A stretch of DNA of 64,000 nt, from the NCBI GenBank assembly GCA_045637805.1, contig JAZUAE010000001.1:30102-94101 (forward strand), given 5' to 3'. Positions 34,793 through 44,662 of the stretch are shown one piece after another. A model generated the notes under the pieces. The model did no database searches, had not been told where the DNA came from, and saw only the letters and a program-made list of their open reading frames with translations. Each line of letters opens with the position of its first letter. The first letter of the stretch is position 1. The stretch is from CAKVLG01 sp045637805. Its GTDB lineage: Bacteria; Bacillota; Clostridia; Christensenellales; UBA1242. A program made the position numbers and the translations under genes.

Positions 34793-35467
34793 CTATTCCC
34801 CCATTAAATCTGGTCTTTTTTTCTTTGTTTCACTTAGAGCGTTATCCTTTTTCCAGTCTGCGACCTTTTTATGATCACCAGATACAAGCACATCAGGAAC
34901 TTTATATCCTAAAAAGTCTTGTGGTCTTGTATATTGCATGTGCTCAAGCATGCCTGAAGAGAAACTTTCCTCACCAGTACTTTCTTCACTGCCGAGAACT
35001 CCCGGAACAAATCGAAGAACACTATCAATTACAACCATTGCAGGCAATTCACCGCCGGTTAAAACATAATCCCCGATAGATAATTCTTCAAAATTAAAGA
35101 TATCAAGCACTCTTTGATCAACACCTTCATAATGCCCACAAAGGAAAATAATGTGTTTTTCTTTTGCCATGCCTTCAACCATACTTTGATTAAAAACCTT
35201 ACCCTTTGGTGAAAGATATATTTTTTTTGCATTTTCATACCCATCAATAGATAACATTGCATCATAAATAGGCTGAACCATCATAAGCATTCCAGGTCCA
35301 CCGCCAAAAGGATAATCGTCACACTTTTTGTGTTTATCTTTTGAAAAATCGCGGATATTAATAATATTTATGTTTATTAAATTTTTATCTAACGCCTTTC
35401 CTAGTATGCTTGTTTTAAGAGGTGAAAACATCTCAGGAAAAAGTGTCAAAACATCTATTCTAATCAT
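34793..35467 (-). CDS. trmD: tRNA (guanine-N1)-methyltransferase TrmD
   Basis: A 224-residue SPOUT methyltransferase that makes m1G37. The start IRIDVLTLFPEMFSPLKTSI, YPFGGGPGMLM, CGHYEGVDQRV and the knot GDYVLTGGELPAMVVIDS are typical. The C-terminal domain contains EHMQYTRPQDFLGYKVPDVL. It overlaps rimM by 8 bases. Confidence 0.97.
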   Translation of the reverse strand: MIRIDVLTLFPEMFSPLKTSILGKALDKNLININIINIRDFSKDKHKKCDDYPFGGGPGMLMMVQPIYDAMLSIDGYENAKKIYLSPKGKVFNQSMVEGMAKEKHIIFLCGHYEGVDQRVLDIFNFEELSIGDYVLTGGELPAMVVIDSVLRFVPGVLGSEESTGEESFSSGMLEHMQYTRPQDFLGYKVPDVLVSGDHKKVADWKKDNALSETKKKRPDLMGE

Positions 35468-35963
35468 GAGTTTTCACCTCAAAAAATATTTTTTTATCAA
35501 GCACAAGTACACCATTCTCAAAAGATATCACTAGTCCATCAATATTTGGAACAATTAAATTAGTGTACTTTTGAGATTTTATAAAGATTAAATCACTAGC
35601 ACCGTAGTTTTCTACGCTAATAAGATTACCTATTTCTTGTCCATCTGTAAGCACAACTCTGGCATCTTCAAGTTCACTTACTAAAATTTCATTAGCCTCT
35701 TTAGACTGCAAATAATAATCTTTAGAAATTTTAATATCCTTTCTTCTAAGAACATTTACAGCATCGAGTGAATCAATTCCTTGAAGTTTTAACACCACTT
35801 CTCCGCCTGCAAGAAAAGAATCTTCAATATTATAAAAGTTTTCATCAATAAAAACGCCATCTATTGCATTATAATCGATTTCATCTCTTGTTTCAGTTCT
35901 TAATTTCATTGCACCTTTATAGCCATGCGGTTTTACGACTTTTGCGATTGTAACTTTTTCCAT
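35460..35963 (-). CDS. rimM: 16S rRNA processing protein RimM
   Basis: A 167-residue protein with the RimM N-terminal barrel (IAKVVKPHGYKGAMKLRTET) and a C-terminal PRC-barrel (ELEDARVVLTDGQEIGNL). The C terminus PNIDGLVISFENGVLVLD is a near-usual ending. It binds S19 during 30S assembly. Upstream lies a strong hairpin between it and khpA. Confidence 0.94.
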   Translation of the reverse strand: MEKVTIAKVVKPHGYKGAMKLRTETRDEIDYNAIDGVFIDENFYNIEDSFLAGGEVVLKLQGIDSLDAVNVLRRKDIKISKDYYLQSKEANEILVSELEDARVVLTDGQEIGNLISVENYGASDLIFIKSQKYTNLIVPNIDGLVISFENGVLVLDKKIFFEVKTHD

Positions 35964-35982
35964 ATTTATTCCTTATAAAAAC

Positions 35983-36001
35983 AAGAGAGTTCTACTCTCT
36001 T
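35983..36001 (-). terminator. Possible internal terminator between khpA and rimM
   Basis: AAGAGAGT and ACTCTCTT form an 8-bp stem with a 3-base loop overlapping the khpA stop codon; the minus-strand transcript then reads GTTTTTA. It lies inside an otherwise tight operon, so partial termination (attenuation) is likely. Confidence 0.65.
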
Positions 36002-36242
36002 ATTCTTTATCAATTTTAATATTAACTCTGAAGTTGTCTTTTTTACCGATAGTACGAACAACCATGCGAATAGCATTAGCCACTTTACCATTTCGACCGA
36101 CAACCTTACCTATATCAGCCTCAGACACAATAACCTTGCAATCAACATTGTTGCCGTTTTGCTCGCAAGTAATATTAACACTATCAGTGTCTTCAACTAG
36201 ATTTTTAATAATAAAATCTACTGCATTTTTAACATTTTCCAT
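36000..36242 (-). CDS. khpA: KH-domain RNA-binding protein KhpA
   Basis: An 80-residue single KH-domain protein (YlqC type). The core VNITCEQNGNNVDCKVIVSE is followed by DIGKVVGRNGKVANAIR with the GxxG loop. It forms an RNA chaperone with KhpB in other Firmicutes. Encoded between rpsP and rimM as usual. Confidence 0.95.
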   Translation of the reverse strand: MENVKNAVDFIIKNLVEDTDSVNITCEQNGNNVDCKVIVSEADIGKVVGRNGKVANAIRMVVRTIGKKDNFRVNIKIDKE

Positions 36243-36260
36243 AACAGATACCTCTAGTTA

Positions 36261-36527
36261 TTACTTCTTTTCTGCTTTGTTTTTTGGAGCTATAACACCG
36301 TTTTTAACTAAAATAGCTTTTACAGTGTCTGTAGGTTGAGCACCATTAGCGATCCATTTTGCAGCTTTTTCATTGTCAAGTTTAACGCCTTCTTCAACAA
36401 GTGGGTTGTATGTACCAACAAGGTCAATGTAAGCGCCATCTCTTGCTTTTTTAGAATCTGCAATAACGATACGATAGAAAGGTGATTTTTTATCTCCCAT
36501 TCTTGTAAGTCTCATCTTTACTGCCAT
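36261..36527 (-). CDS. rpsP: 30S ribosomal protein S16
   Basis: An 88-residue S16. The start VKMRLTRMGDKKSPFYRIVI and DSKKARDGAYIDLVGTYNPL are diagnostic, and a short Lys-rich tail ends the protein. It follows ffh; between them (36559-36574) a weak 6-bp stem (AACAGA/TCTGTT) may slow transcription. Confidence 0.97.
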   Translation of the reverse strand: MAVKMRLTRMGDKKSPFYRIVIADSKKARDGAYIDLVGTYNPLVEEGVKLDNEKAAKWIANGAQPTDTVKAILVKNGVIAPKNKAEKK

Positions 36528-36581
36528 TTTTCATTCCCTCCATTTCAAATTATCATAAAACAGATTTGTCTGTTGTATGTC

Positions 36582-37904
36582 CTATCTTCTACCACCAAGC
36601 AAACGTTGAAGTTTTGGACTATTCATATTCTTCATCATCGCTTTGGTTTGTTCAAATTGCTTCAAAAGTGAGTTTACTTCCTGAATTGAAGTACCACTAC
36701 CTGCTGCAATTCGTTTTCTTTGGCTCGCTTTTATTTCGTCAGGATTGAGCCTCTCCCTCATAGTCATAGACTGAATAATTGCCTTGTAAACTTTAATTTT
36801 ACTTTCGTCAATATCATCTGGCCTAATTTTCATACCTAAACCCGGAATCATTGCAATAAGGTCTGACAAGTTACCCATTTTTGATAGCTGCTCAAACTGT
36901 GTTAAGAAATCATCAAGAGTAAACGTGTTTTTGCGCATATTTTCTTCGAGTTTCTTCATTTTTTCTTGATCTAGGTTTTCCTGCGCCTTTTCAATCAATG
37001 TAAGCACATCACCCATTCCAAGAATTCTTGATGCAATTCTATCAGGATAGAAAGGTTCAAGGTCGGTAAGTTTCTCACCTATACCGCAGAACTTGATAGG
37101 TTTTCCGGTAACAGCTTTTACTGAAAGAGCTGCACCGCCTCTGGTATCGCCGTCCATTTTTGTAAGGATTGTACCGGTTATTCCAAGCTTTTCATCAAAT
37201 TCTTTTGCGATTGTTACAGCATCTTGACCGGTCATAGCATCTATGTTAAGCAAAATTTCATTAGGTTTAACAGCTTTCTTTATATCTGCAAGTTCGTCCA
37301 TAAGTTTCTCATCAATATGCAATCTACCTGCAGTATCGATAATTACTATGTCGTAACCCTTTTGCTTAGCATATTTTATAGCATCTTCTGCTGTTTTAAC
37401 AGGATTAGCTGTACCTTTCTCAAACACCTCCATCTGGATAGATGATCCAAGTGTTTTAAGCTGAGAAATAGCTGCTGGTCTATATATATCACAAGCAACA
37501 AGTAATGGTTTTTTACCTTGCTTTTTTAAATGCAAACCAAGTTTGCCACACATTGTTGTTTTACCAGCACCTTGAAGACCACACATTAAAATTACAGTTG
37601 GAGGTGCTGATGCTATTTCAATTTTAGCATTACCGCCGCCCATAAGTTCAATAAGCTCTTCATTTACAATTTTAACGACCATCTGACCTGGCGTTAAACT
37701 TGTCATAATATCGCTACCTATAGCCTTATCAGTAACTTTCTTGACAAAATCTTTGGCAACTAAAAAGTTTACGTCAGCCTCTAAGAGTGCAACACGAATT
37801 TCACGCATAGCTTCTTTGATTTCAAGTTCTGTAAGCTTTCCACGTTTAGTTAATTTAGAAAATACGTGATTAAGTTTTTCACCTAAACTTCCAAAAATTG
37901 CCAT
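36582..37904 (-). CDS. ffh: Signal recognition particle protein Ffh
   Basis: A 440-residue SRP54 homologue that targets nascent membrane proteins. The N domain (1-90) leads to the G domain with GLQGAGKTT, DTAGR and TKMDGDTRGGAAL. The M domain (from about 300) is Met-rich and ends NMNSPKLQRLLGGRR. It follows ylxM by 9 bases and pairs with the FtsY gene just upstream. Confidence 0.97.
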   Translation of the reverse strand: MAIFGSLGEKLNHVFSKLTKRGKLTELEIKEAMREIRVALLEADVNFLVAKDFVKKVTDKAIGSDIMTSLTPGQMVVKIVNEELIELMGGGNAKIEIASAPPTVILMCGLQGAGKTTMCGKLGLHLKKQGKKPLLVACDIYRPAAISQLKTLGSSIQMEVFEKGTANPVKTAEDAIKYAKQKGYDIVIIDTAGRLHIDEKLMDELADIKKAVKPNEILLNIDAMTGQDAVTIAKEFDEKLGITGTILTKMDGDTRGGAALSVKAVTGKPIKFCGIGEKLTDLEPFYPDRIASRILGMGDVLTLIEKAQENLDQEKMKKLEENMRKNTFTLDDFLTQFEQLSKMGNLSDLIAMIPGLGMKIRPDDIDESKIKVYKAIIQSMTMRERLNPDEIKASQRKRIAAGSGTSIQEVNSLLKQFEQTKAMMKNMNSPKLQRLLGGRR

Positions 37905-37913
37905 TCTTGCTCC

Positions 37914-38246
37914 TTATAAATTCTTTTTTAGTTTTTCTAAAGTTTTTCTAATCTCGTCCTCTTTTCCAGCAAAAGAAGTAAGGTTTAAGATTTCATCAAT
38001 CATTTGATTATTTTGTTCAAAATGTGATTTTAATTTTAATTTTTCCTCTAAGTTATACAGCTGCGCAGTAACAGACTTTATCGTATCCTTAGCTGCTTGA
38101 CGAGTAAATCCCAAACTCTCACCGATTTCAGACAAACCAACATCTTCGTTTATATACATCTCAAAAACAGTACGTTGCTTTTCAGTTAAAAGATTCGAGT
38201 ATATATCAAATAATATTGTAAGATTTACCTTTTCTAAAACTTCCAT
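37914..38246 (-). CDS. ylxM: YlxM family HTH protein
   Basis: A 110-residue helix-turn-helix protein of the YlxM/p13 type, associated with the SRP pathway. The sigma-70 region 4-like segment LTEKQRTVFEMYINEDVGLSEIGE and FTRQAAKDTIKSV form the DNA-binding-like core. I start at the ATG at 38246, with ggtga eight bases upstream. The farther frame start would read through a leader hairpin. It has a strong promoter. Confidence 0.9.
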   Translation of the reverse strand: MEVLEKVNLTILFDIYSNLLTEKQRTVFEMYINEDVGLSEIGESLGFTRQAAKDTIKSVTAQLYNLEEKLKLKSHFEQNNQMIDEILNLTSFAGKEDEIRKTLEKLKKNL

Positions 38247-38263
38247 ACATTTATCACCATTTT

Positions 38264-38285
38264 TGTAAAGCAATTTTACTTTACA
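38264..38285 (-). promoter_or_regulatory. Leader hairpin before ylxM-ffh
   Basis: TGTAAAG and CTTTACA form a perfect 7-bp stem with an 8-base loop in the 5' untranslated region of ylxM, just upstream of its Shine-Dalgarno. No role can be assigned. Confidence 0.45.
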
Positions 38286-38290
38286 TAGCA

Positions 38291-38319
38291 ATTATATGAT
38301 AAATATTTATTGTTGTCAA
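38291..38319 (-). promoter_or_regulatory. Consensus sigma-A promoter of ylxM-ffh-rpsP-trmD
   Basis: TTGACA, a 17-base spacer and TATAAT lie on the minus strand between ftsY and ylxM, both boxes matching the consensus exactly. It drives the long ribosome and SRP operon. Confidence 0.88.
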
Positions 38320-38322
38320 GAG

Positions 38323-39222
38323 TTATTCAAAAATTGAGTCAACAAATTCTTTTGCATCGAAGTCTAGTAAATCATCTACGCTTTCGCCAACACCGACAAA
38401 TCTAACTGGTACATGATACTCGCCTGCAAGAGTAACCAAAATTCCACCCTTTGCAGTACCATCAAGTTTTGTAATTGCAATATCTGTTAAACCAACTGCC
38501 TCATCAAACAACCTAACCTGTTCTAGAGCATTTTGTCCAGTTGTAGCGTCAATTACGATCATTTTGTGGTACTGAGCTTCACCATACTCGCGTTCTACAA
38601 TCTTAGATATTTTCTTAAGCTCAAGCATTAAATTAGACTTATTATGTAATCTTCCAGCTGTATCAATTATCAAAACATCTGCTTTACGTGCTTTTGCAGC
38701 GCTAATACTATCAAATACGACTGCACCACTATCAGCACCTTGGCTATTTGTTACAATTTTAACCTTGCTTTTGTTTGCCCAAATCTCTAATTGATCACTA
38801 GCTGCTGCTCTAAAAGTATCAGCTGCGGCAAGCACAACCTTTTTTCCGGCCTTATCAAATCTACTTGCAAGTTTGCCTATGGTTGTGGTCTTTCCAACGC
38901 CGTTAACACCAACAACCATTAAAACCATAGGAAAATTAAATTTTTCAGGCATGTTTTCTTCCAAAATATCAACCATTATATTTTTGAGAAGATCTTTACA
39001 CTCATTTGTGGTTTTAATTTTTTCTTTTTTTGTTTTTTCACGGAGTGAACTTAATATTTCGTCAGTCGCTCCGCTTCCTATATCAGATGAGAGCAATATG
39101 TACTCTAACTCTTCATAGAAATCTTCATCAATGTCATTACCGGTGAAAATATATTTCAATTTTTCACCGAATGACTTTCTTGTTTTCTTCATGCCCTCAA
39201 CTAATCTTGAAAAAAATCCCAT
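38323..39222 (-). CDS. ftsY: Signal recognition particle receptor FtsY
   Basis: A 299-residue SRP receptor GTPase. It has an NG domain only: GVNGVGKTTTIGKLA (G1), DTAGRLHNKSNL (G3), and TKLDGTAKGG (G4). It lacks the long acidic N-terminal extension, as is usual for Firmicutes. It follows smc with one base between them. Confidence 0.97.
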   Translation of the reverse strand: MGFFSRLVEGMKKTRKSFGEKLKYIFTGNDIDEDFYEELEYILLSSDIGSGATDEILSSLREKTKKEKIKTTNECKDLLKNIMVDILEENMPEKFNFPMVLMVVGVNGVGKTTTIGKLASRFDKAGKKVVLAAADTFRAAASDQLEIWANKSKVKIVTNSQGADSGAVVFDSISAAKARKADVLIIDTAGRLHNKSNLMLELKKISKIVEREYGEAQYHKMIVIDATTGQNALEQVRLFDEAVGLTDIAITKLDGTAKGGILVTLAGEYHVPVRFVGVGESVDDLLDFDAKEFVDSIFE

Positions 39223-39223
39223 A

Positions 39224-42200
39224 TTATTTTCCTTCTGCAGATTGTTTTACTGCATCGCTAAGTTTTACTGAAACCATTTTTGAAACGCCTTTTTCTTCCA
39301 TCGTAACACCATACAAGCAATCAGCAAGTTCCATTGTAGGTTTTCTATGTGTAATAACAATAAACTGTGTATCTTTACTAAATCTTTGCAAGTATCTTGC
39401 AAATCTTTCAACATTTGCATCATCAAGTGCCGCCTCAATTTCGTCAAGTACACAAAACGGCATAGGACTAAGTTTTAATATTGCAAAAAGTATTGCTATT
39501 GCAGTCAATGCCTTTTCACCGCCAGATAAAAGCGAAATACTTTGAAGTTTCTTTCCTGGCGGCTCAGCTTTAATATCAATACCACACTCAAGCAGACTCT
39601 CACCATTCTCAGTGTTAAGCGCAAGTTCAGCTTTACCACCACCAAAAAGCTCTGTAAATATTTTTTGGAAGTTTGCATTTATCTTATCAAACTGATCCTT
39701 AAATTTGGTTTCCATTTCATTTGTTAATTCTTTTATAATTTTAACCAAATCTTTTTCAGCAGATTCCAAATCATCGCGCTGAGTACTCATATCATCGTAT
39801 CGCTCTTGAACAACTTTTAAATCCTCAATAGCATTAACATTTACAAATCCAAGTGCTTGAATTTGCCTTTTCACCTTTCCGCTTGTCACAAGAGAGGTTT
39901 GAAGGTCAAAGTCGGTCAATTTTAAACTTTGAGCCGATGCATAAGTTAATCCATATTCTTCCCAAACGCGTTCTTGCATAGCCTCAATGTCAGTATCAAT
40001 ATTTGCTAAACGCATTTCTTCTTTAAGTTTTCTATCGCCTACTCTTTGGATTTCGCCTGTAAGCTGCATTTTTCTAGTATCTGCTTCATTCATTTTTAAT
40101 TGCAACTCATTTTTATAATTGTCCATATTTGCGAGTTTATCACGAGTTTTTTGCAATTTTTCCATATTTTCAGCAAATACACTTTCTTTTGCGTAAGAAT
40201 CTAAAACTTCTTGATATTCTGAAAGACTTGTTAAATTCTTTTGAAGTGCAAGCTTGTTTTCACGATATCTATAATTTGAAACGGCTAAATCTGAAGAAAA
40301 TCTTTCAAGTTCACTTTCACATGACTCAATATTTGCATCAGCGGAAGCGCGTTTTACTTTGAGTTCAGTTATATTTTCATAGAGAACTTCGCGTTGTTTT
40401 TTAAGAACATCAAATCTACTACTTTGCTCATTTTTAGCAGAAGTTGCTTTAGATTTTTCCTCGGAAATCTCATCTTGCACACGAGAAGTGTCTTCGATTT
40501 TCTTATCAATTATTTCCAATCTATCAAGGAGAGATTCAATACTATATCCGATACTGCGTTCTTCCTTGTCTAAATCGTTAATTTGATACTCGATAGATTC
40601 ACGTTTTTCTTCTTCTTTTACAATTTCCACATCTCTTTCATGAACAGAAGTGTTAATTTTTATAATTTCGGCATTTAACGCCTCTTGACTAGATAAAATC
40701 TTTTCAAGTTTTTTCGTAGTTTCTTCAATATCATTCTTTTGAACTTCTAATGCAGCAGATAAATCTTTAAGTTCTCTTTCACGGCTGATAAGATTAGTTG
40801 ACGTTTCTTTTCTACTACCACCAGTAACTGCACCATGAGGATTAATAATATCACCATCAAGGGTGACAATTTTTACCACGTATCCTGTTTTTTGCGACAA
40901 AGTAACAGCTGTTGATAAACTATCAACAATTACTGTTCCTCCAAGCAAATGATTAAATATAGGAGCAAACTTATTGTTAAAAGATATAAGTTCGCTTGCT
41001 ACACCGATAACACCCGTCATATTCATTTTTGAACGTACACTATCTGGAACTGATCTTTCTTTTACTTCGCTTATAGGAAGAAATGTTGCTCTACCAAAGT
41101 TGTTTTGTTTTAAGTAATTTACTAAAAACTTAGTATCTTCGTCGTTTTTGGTTACAATATTTTGTACACTTCCACCAAGAGCAAATTCAATAGCTACCTC
41201 ATAAGATCTTGGAACTTGCATAAGCTTAGCGACAACACCCATTACCCTGCTTGAAATGTTTGAGTTAGTTTTTGCCTGCTCAAGTAAGCGCTTAACACTA
41301 ACAATGAAACCTTCATTGTCTTCTTGCATTTCTTGTAAAACACGAGCTTTACTAAGTTTTGCATGGTAATCAACTTTCATATCATCTAGGGACTTTGAAA
41401 GTTTATTGTATGCCTCATTCTCATTTTCTAACCTTGCAGAAATTTCAAGGAGTTTTGATTTTAATCCCTGTTTATCTTCCTCCAATTTTTCAAGTTTTGC
41501 ATCTATTGACTTTTTGCCTACACTAAGCTCAGACTTAGATGCAACAATTTCATCTCTTCTTGTATTGAGCTCTTGATGTTTTTCAGATAAGACATTTTTC
41601 TCAGCCGTAAGACTTGAAAGTGAAGATTTTACATCACCAAGTTTACTTGTTGCATTTAAAATTTCGTCACCACTTTCTTCAGCAGCAATTTCGCCAGCTG
41701 TAATTCTATCAACAACGCTCAAATATTCCTCGTTTATTTTAGCGATTTGTCTTTCAAGCTCAGATAAAATATCTCTTGTTTTTTCGAGAGATATATTCTT
41801 TTCTTCAATTATTTTCTGTAAAGATTCTTGTAAAACCTCATCTTGTTTAATCTCTGATTCAAGTTTTTTATTCTGTTCCTCAATGTTAGCTATTTTTTCT
41901 TGAACAAGTTTTGCCTCGCCACTCTTTTTCTCAAGCGAAACAGTTAAATTTAATAATTCATCACGAAGAAAGGCAATTTTTTCATCAAGTTCATTTATAT
42001 TTTTAACACTTTCTTCGTATTTTACAAGTGCATCTTCTAAATCTTTTTGTTTTTGTTCAAGTTCCTCATTTATACCTGATAATAGATTAGCAATCTCAGC
42101 CTTTGATGAACTTGCTGAGTCATATTGCGCAATATAAATATTAACCTCAAGAGACTTTAGTTGCTCTTTTAGTTCTAAAAATTTCTTTGCATTTTCTGAC

Positions 42201-42823
42201 TGTTTACTAAGAGGCTCAATTTGTTTTTCGAGTTCATAAATAATATCGTTAATACGAGTAAGGTTATCTCTCGTGCGTTCAAGCTTACGTTCAGCCTCAA
42301 TTTTTCTACTCTTAAATCTACTAATTCCGGCAGCTTCTTCAAAAATAGTACGTCTATCTTCAGGTTTTGCTGAAATTAAACTGTCAATTTTACCTTGACC
42401 GATAACACAATAACTATCCCTACCAAGCCCCGAATCACGCAGACAATCAAGTACGTCTTTTAAACGTACTGGACTTTTATTAATAGCATACTCACTTTCA
42501 CCAGATCTATAAAGTTTACGAGATAAAACAACCTCACTATAGTCTAATGGAAATATCTTTTCCGTATTATCAAAAAATAATGAAACTTCACAATACGACT
42601 CAGGTTTTCTAAGTTCTGTACCATTAAAAATAACATCTTGCATAGAAGATCCACGCATAGATTTGGCGCTTTGTTCACCCATTACCCAACGAATTGAGTC
42701 TGCAACGTTACTTTTTCCGCAACCATTTGGACCAACAATACCAGTAATACCAGAGTCAAAATTAACTTCTAGTTTATCAGCAAACGATTTGAATCCATGT
42801 ATCTCCATTTTTTTAAATTTCAC
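39224..42823 (-). CDS. smc: Chromosome partition protein SMC
   Basis: A 1,199-residue SMC ATPase. Walker A GPNGCGKSNVADSIR near residue 32 starts the head; long coiled coils surround a hinge at about 510-680 (FIVSVKRLLEQAKTN, RATFLPISEVKER); the signature LLSGGEKALTAIAILFA and Walker B FCVLDEIEAALDDANVERF lie near the end. It organises the chromosome with ScpAB, which are not in the window. Confidence 0.98.
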   Translation of the reverse strand: MKFKKMEIHGFKSFADKLEVNFDSGITGIVGPNGCGKSNVADSIRWVMGEQSAKSMRGSSMQDVIFNGTELRKPESYCEVSLFFDNTEKIFPLDYSEVVLSRKLYRSGESEYAINKSPVRLKDVLDCLRDSGLGRDSYCVIGQGKIDSLISAKPEDRRTIFEEAAGISRFKSRKIEAERKLERTRDNLTRINDIIYELEKQIEPLSKQSENAKKFLELKEQLKSLEVNIYIAQYDSASSSKAEIANLLSGINEELEQKQKDLEDALVKYEESVKNINELDEKIAFLRDELLNLTVSLEKKSGEAKLVQEKIANIEEQNKKLESEIKQDEVLQESLQKIIEEKNISLEKTRDILSELERQIAKINEEYLSVVDRITAGEIAAEESGDEILNATSKLGDVKSSLSSLTAEKNVLSEKHQELNTRRDEIVASKSELSVGKKSIDAKLEKLEEDKQGLKSKLLEISARLENENEAYNKLSKSLDDMKVDYHAKLSKARVLQEMQEDNEGFIVSVKRLLEQAKTNSNISSRVMGVVAKLMQVPRSYEVAIEFALGGSVQNIVTKNDEDTKFLVNYLKQNNFGRATFLPISEVKERSVPDSVRSKMNMTGVIGVASELISFNNKFAPIFNHLLGGTVIVDSLSTAVTLSQKTGYVVKIVTLDGDIINPHGAVTGGSRKETSTNLISRERELKDLSAALEVQKNDIEETTKKLEKILSSQEALNAEIIKINTSVHERDVEIVKEEEKRESIEYQINDLDKEERSIGYSIESLLDRLEIIDKKIEDTSRVQDEISEEKSKATSAKNEQSSRFDVLKKQREVLYENITELKVKRASADANIESCESELERFSSDLAVSNYRYRENKLALQKNLTSLSEYQEVLDSYAKESVFAENMEKLQKTRDKLANMDNYKNELQLKMNEADTRKMQLTGEIQRVGDRKLKEEMRLANIDTDIEAMQERVWEEYGLTYASAQSLKLTDFDLQTSLVTSGKVKRQIQALGFVNVNAIEDLKVVQERYDDMSTQRDDLESAEKDLVKIIKELTNEMETKFKDQFDKINANFQKIFTELFGGGKAELALNTENGESLLECGIDIKAEPPGKKLQSISLLSGGEKALTAIAILFAILKLSPMPFCVLDEIEAALDDANVERFARYLQRFSKDTQFIVITHRKPTMELADCLYGVTMEEKGVSKMVSVKLSDAVKQSAEGK

Positions 42824-42837
42824 GTATATTACCTACC

Positions 42838-43503
42838 TTATACTTTTGTAAGTTTTTTCAACGCTTCACCTGCAGCTATCATTTCTGCATCGCGCTTATT
42901 TTCAGCTGTTCCACAGCCCATGTTCACTCCATTAATATAAACAGTTGTTGTAAATATCGGAGCATTACTTAGACCACGCTTTCTATATGTGTATCTTAAT
43001 TTTTCAGCCTTACACAATTCTTGCAATCTAGATTTATTATCAATCGGCGTTCCAACAACACGAAAGTTTTCAATAGCACTGCCAAGCGTCGAAATTATAA
43101 AGTTTCTAGCATTTTCAAGTCCACCATCTAAGAAAATGGCACCGACTATTGCTTCATAAAGGTCACACTTTAAAGCTTTAGAAGGCACATCACTTTTAGC
43201 CTCGCCCTTGCCTTTAAACATAAATTTTTCTATACCAAGTTCGTCAATTAAAAAAGCAAGTGACTTTTCAGAAACAAGCTCTGCACGCATTTTGGTATAA
43301 TCGCCCTCTTTTGCCTTAACTGTTTCAAATAATCTTTGAGCCACAACCATGCCAAGAACACTATCACCTAAAAATTCATATCTCTCATTAGACTGACATC
43401 TATGTTCATTCGCATAACTAGAATGCGTAAGTGCTATTTTTAAGTGTTTTTTATCATTAAATGTATAATTTATTATTTTTTCAACGTTTATAAAGTTATC
43501 CAT
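42838..43503 (-). CDS. rnc: Ribonuclease III
   Basis: A 221-residue RNase III with nuclease domain (1-145) and C-terminal dsRNA-binding domain (150-221). The signature ERYEFLGDSVLGMVV holds the catalytic Glu and Asp, and LYEAIVGAIFLDGG the second Glu set. It processes rRNA precursors. It overlaps plsX by 8 bases; acpP, which usually lies between, is absent. Confidence 0.97.
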   Translation of the reverse strand: MDNFINVEKIINYTFNDKKHLKIALTHSSYANEHRCQSNERYEFLGDSVLGMVVAQRLFETVKAKEGDYTKMRAELVSEKSLAFLIDELGIEKFMFKGKGEAKSDVPSKALKCDLYEAIVGAIFLDGGLENARNFIISTLGSAIENFRVVGTPIDNKSRLQELCKAEKLRYTYRKRGLSNAPIFTTTVYINGVNMGCGTAENKRDAEMIAAGEALKKLTKV

Positions 43504-44524
43504 TTACTTCACTTTCTTTGTCAAAAATTTTTAATTTTTCACGCATTTGATCAATGAAACCTGATTCATAAATACTCTTAACTTGCGCAACACAAGAGAA
43601 AATAGTTTCAGCCTTGCTTGATCCATGAGATTTTACAAGTATTTTCTCAATACCAACAAATAATGAACCACCAACTGATGTATAGTTTATGGTTTGTTTA
43701 AGTTTCTTTAAAGGTTTTTTTATACACAATGCACCAAGTTTTGCAATAGGTCCGCTAGTAAGCATTGCATCTTTTAACACGCTTGTCACAAATGTAACAG
43801 CACCCTCGGTAGATTTTAATAATACATTTCCAACAAAGCCATCACAAACAAGGACATCATACTCGCCAGATAATGCATCGCGGGCTTCCATATTACCAAC
43901 AAAATTAATTTCTTTAATTTCCTTAATTAAATCAAATGCCGCATGTGTTAAATCATTACCTTTCTTATCTTCAACTCCAACATTTACAAGAGCAACTCTT
44001 GGTTTTTCTATACCAAACATTGCCTGCATATATGCTGATCCCATAACGGCAAATTGAGCCAAATATTCCGGCTTACAATCCACATTTGCACCACAATCAA
44101 TTAAAAGTGTTTTTCCACCTTTTTTGTTTGGAAGCAATGGAGAGAGTGCTGGGCGAAGAACATTTTTCATTCGACCAACTCTAAACAATCCACCGGCAAG
44201 AACAGCACCTGTGCTACCTGCACTAATCATTCCAACAATATCATCGTTTGCTTTAAGAGCATCTAATCCAACAACTAGTGAACTATTCTTTTTTTGACGA
44301 ATAGCCATAGTTGGCGCCTCATTGCAAGTAATTTCTTCAGGCGCATCTAAAATTGAGATTTTGCCACCATTATAACCAAAGTCTACCAAAAAGTTTTCAA
44401 TATATGTTTTATCACCTGTTAAAATAATCTCAACATCATCAATTAAATTAACAGCAGTAATAGCACCTTTTATCATTTCATCTGGAGAATAGTCTCCACC
44501 AAGTGTATCAATAATAATTTTCAT
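43496..44524 (-). CDS. plsX: Phosphate acyltransferase PlsX
   Basis: A 342-residue PlsX that makes acyl-phosphate from acyl-ACP for phospholipid synthesis. The start IIIDTLGGDYSPDEMIKGA, VGMISAGSTGAVLAGG and VSDGFVGNVLLK-like region (VCDGFVGNVLLKSTEG) are typical. It leads an operon with rnc, smc and ftsY. No fapR gene lies beside it. Confidence 0.96.
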   Translation of the reverse strand: MKIIIDTLGGDYSPDEMIKGAITAVNLIDDVEIILTGDKTYIENFLVDFGYNGGKISILDAPEEITCNEAPTMAIRQKKNSSLVVGLDALKANDDIVGMISAGSTGAVLAGGLFRVGRMKNVLRPALSPLLPNKKGGKTLLIDCGANVDCKPEYLAQFAVMGSAYMQAMFGIEKPRVALVNVGVEDKKGNDLTHAAFDLIKEIKEINFVGNMEARDALSGEYDVLVCDGFVGNVLLKSTEGAVTFVTSVLKDAMLTSGPIAKLGALCIKKPLKKLKQTINYTSVGGSLFVGIEKILVKSHGSSKAETIFSCVAQVKSIYESGFIDQMREKLKIFDKESEVNG

Positions 44525-44544
44525 AAATAGTACTCCTAGCCTAG

Positions 44545-44574
44545 ATTATATAACAAACAGGCATTTGCTTGCAA
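44545..44574 (-). promoter_or_regulatory. Sigma-A promoter of plsX-rnc-smc-ftsY
   Basis: TTGCAA, an 18-base spacer and TATAAT on the minus strand, about 21 bases from the plsX ATG. I see no FapR-type operator across it. Confidence 0.7.
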
Positions 44575-44630
44575 ATAAATTGCAACACTAATCGAATTTT
44601 TATAGCAAAAAAGAGTGCTTTTGCATAAAA

Positions 44631-44654
44631 AAACAGAGGCTTTCGCCTCCGTTT
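44631..44654 (-). terminator. Terminator after rpmF
   Basis: AAACNGAGGC and GCCTCNGTTT form a 10-base stem with one mismatch and a tetraloop, followed by T residues on the minus strand. Confidence 0.9.
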
Positions 44655-44662
44655 TTAATAAA

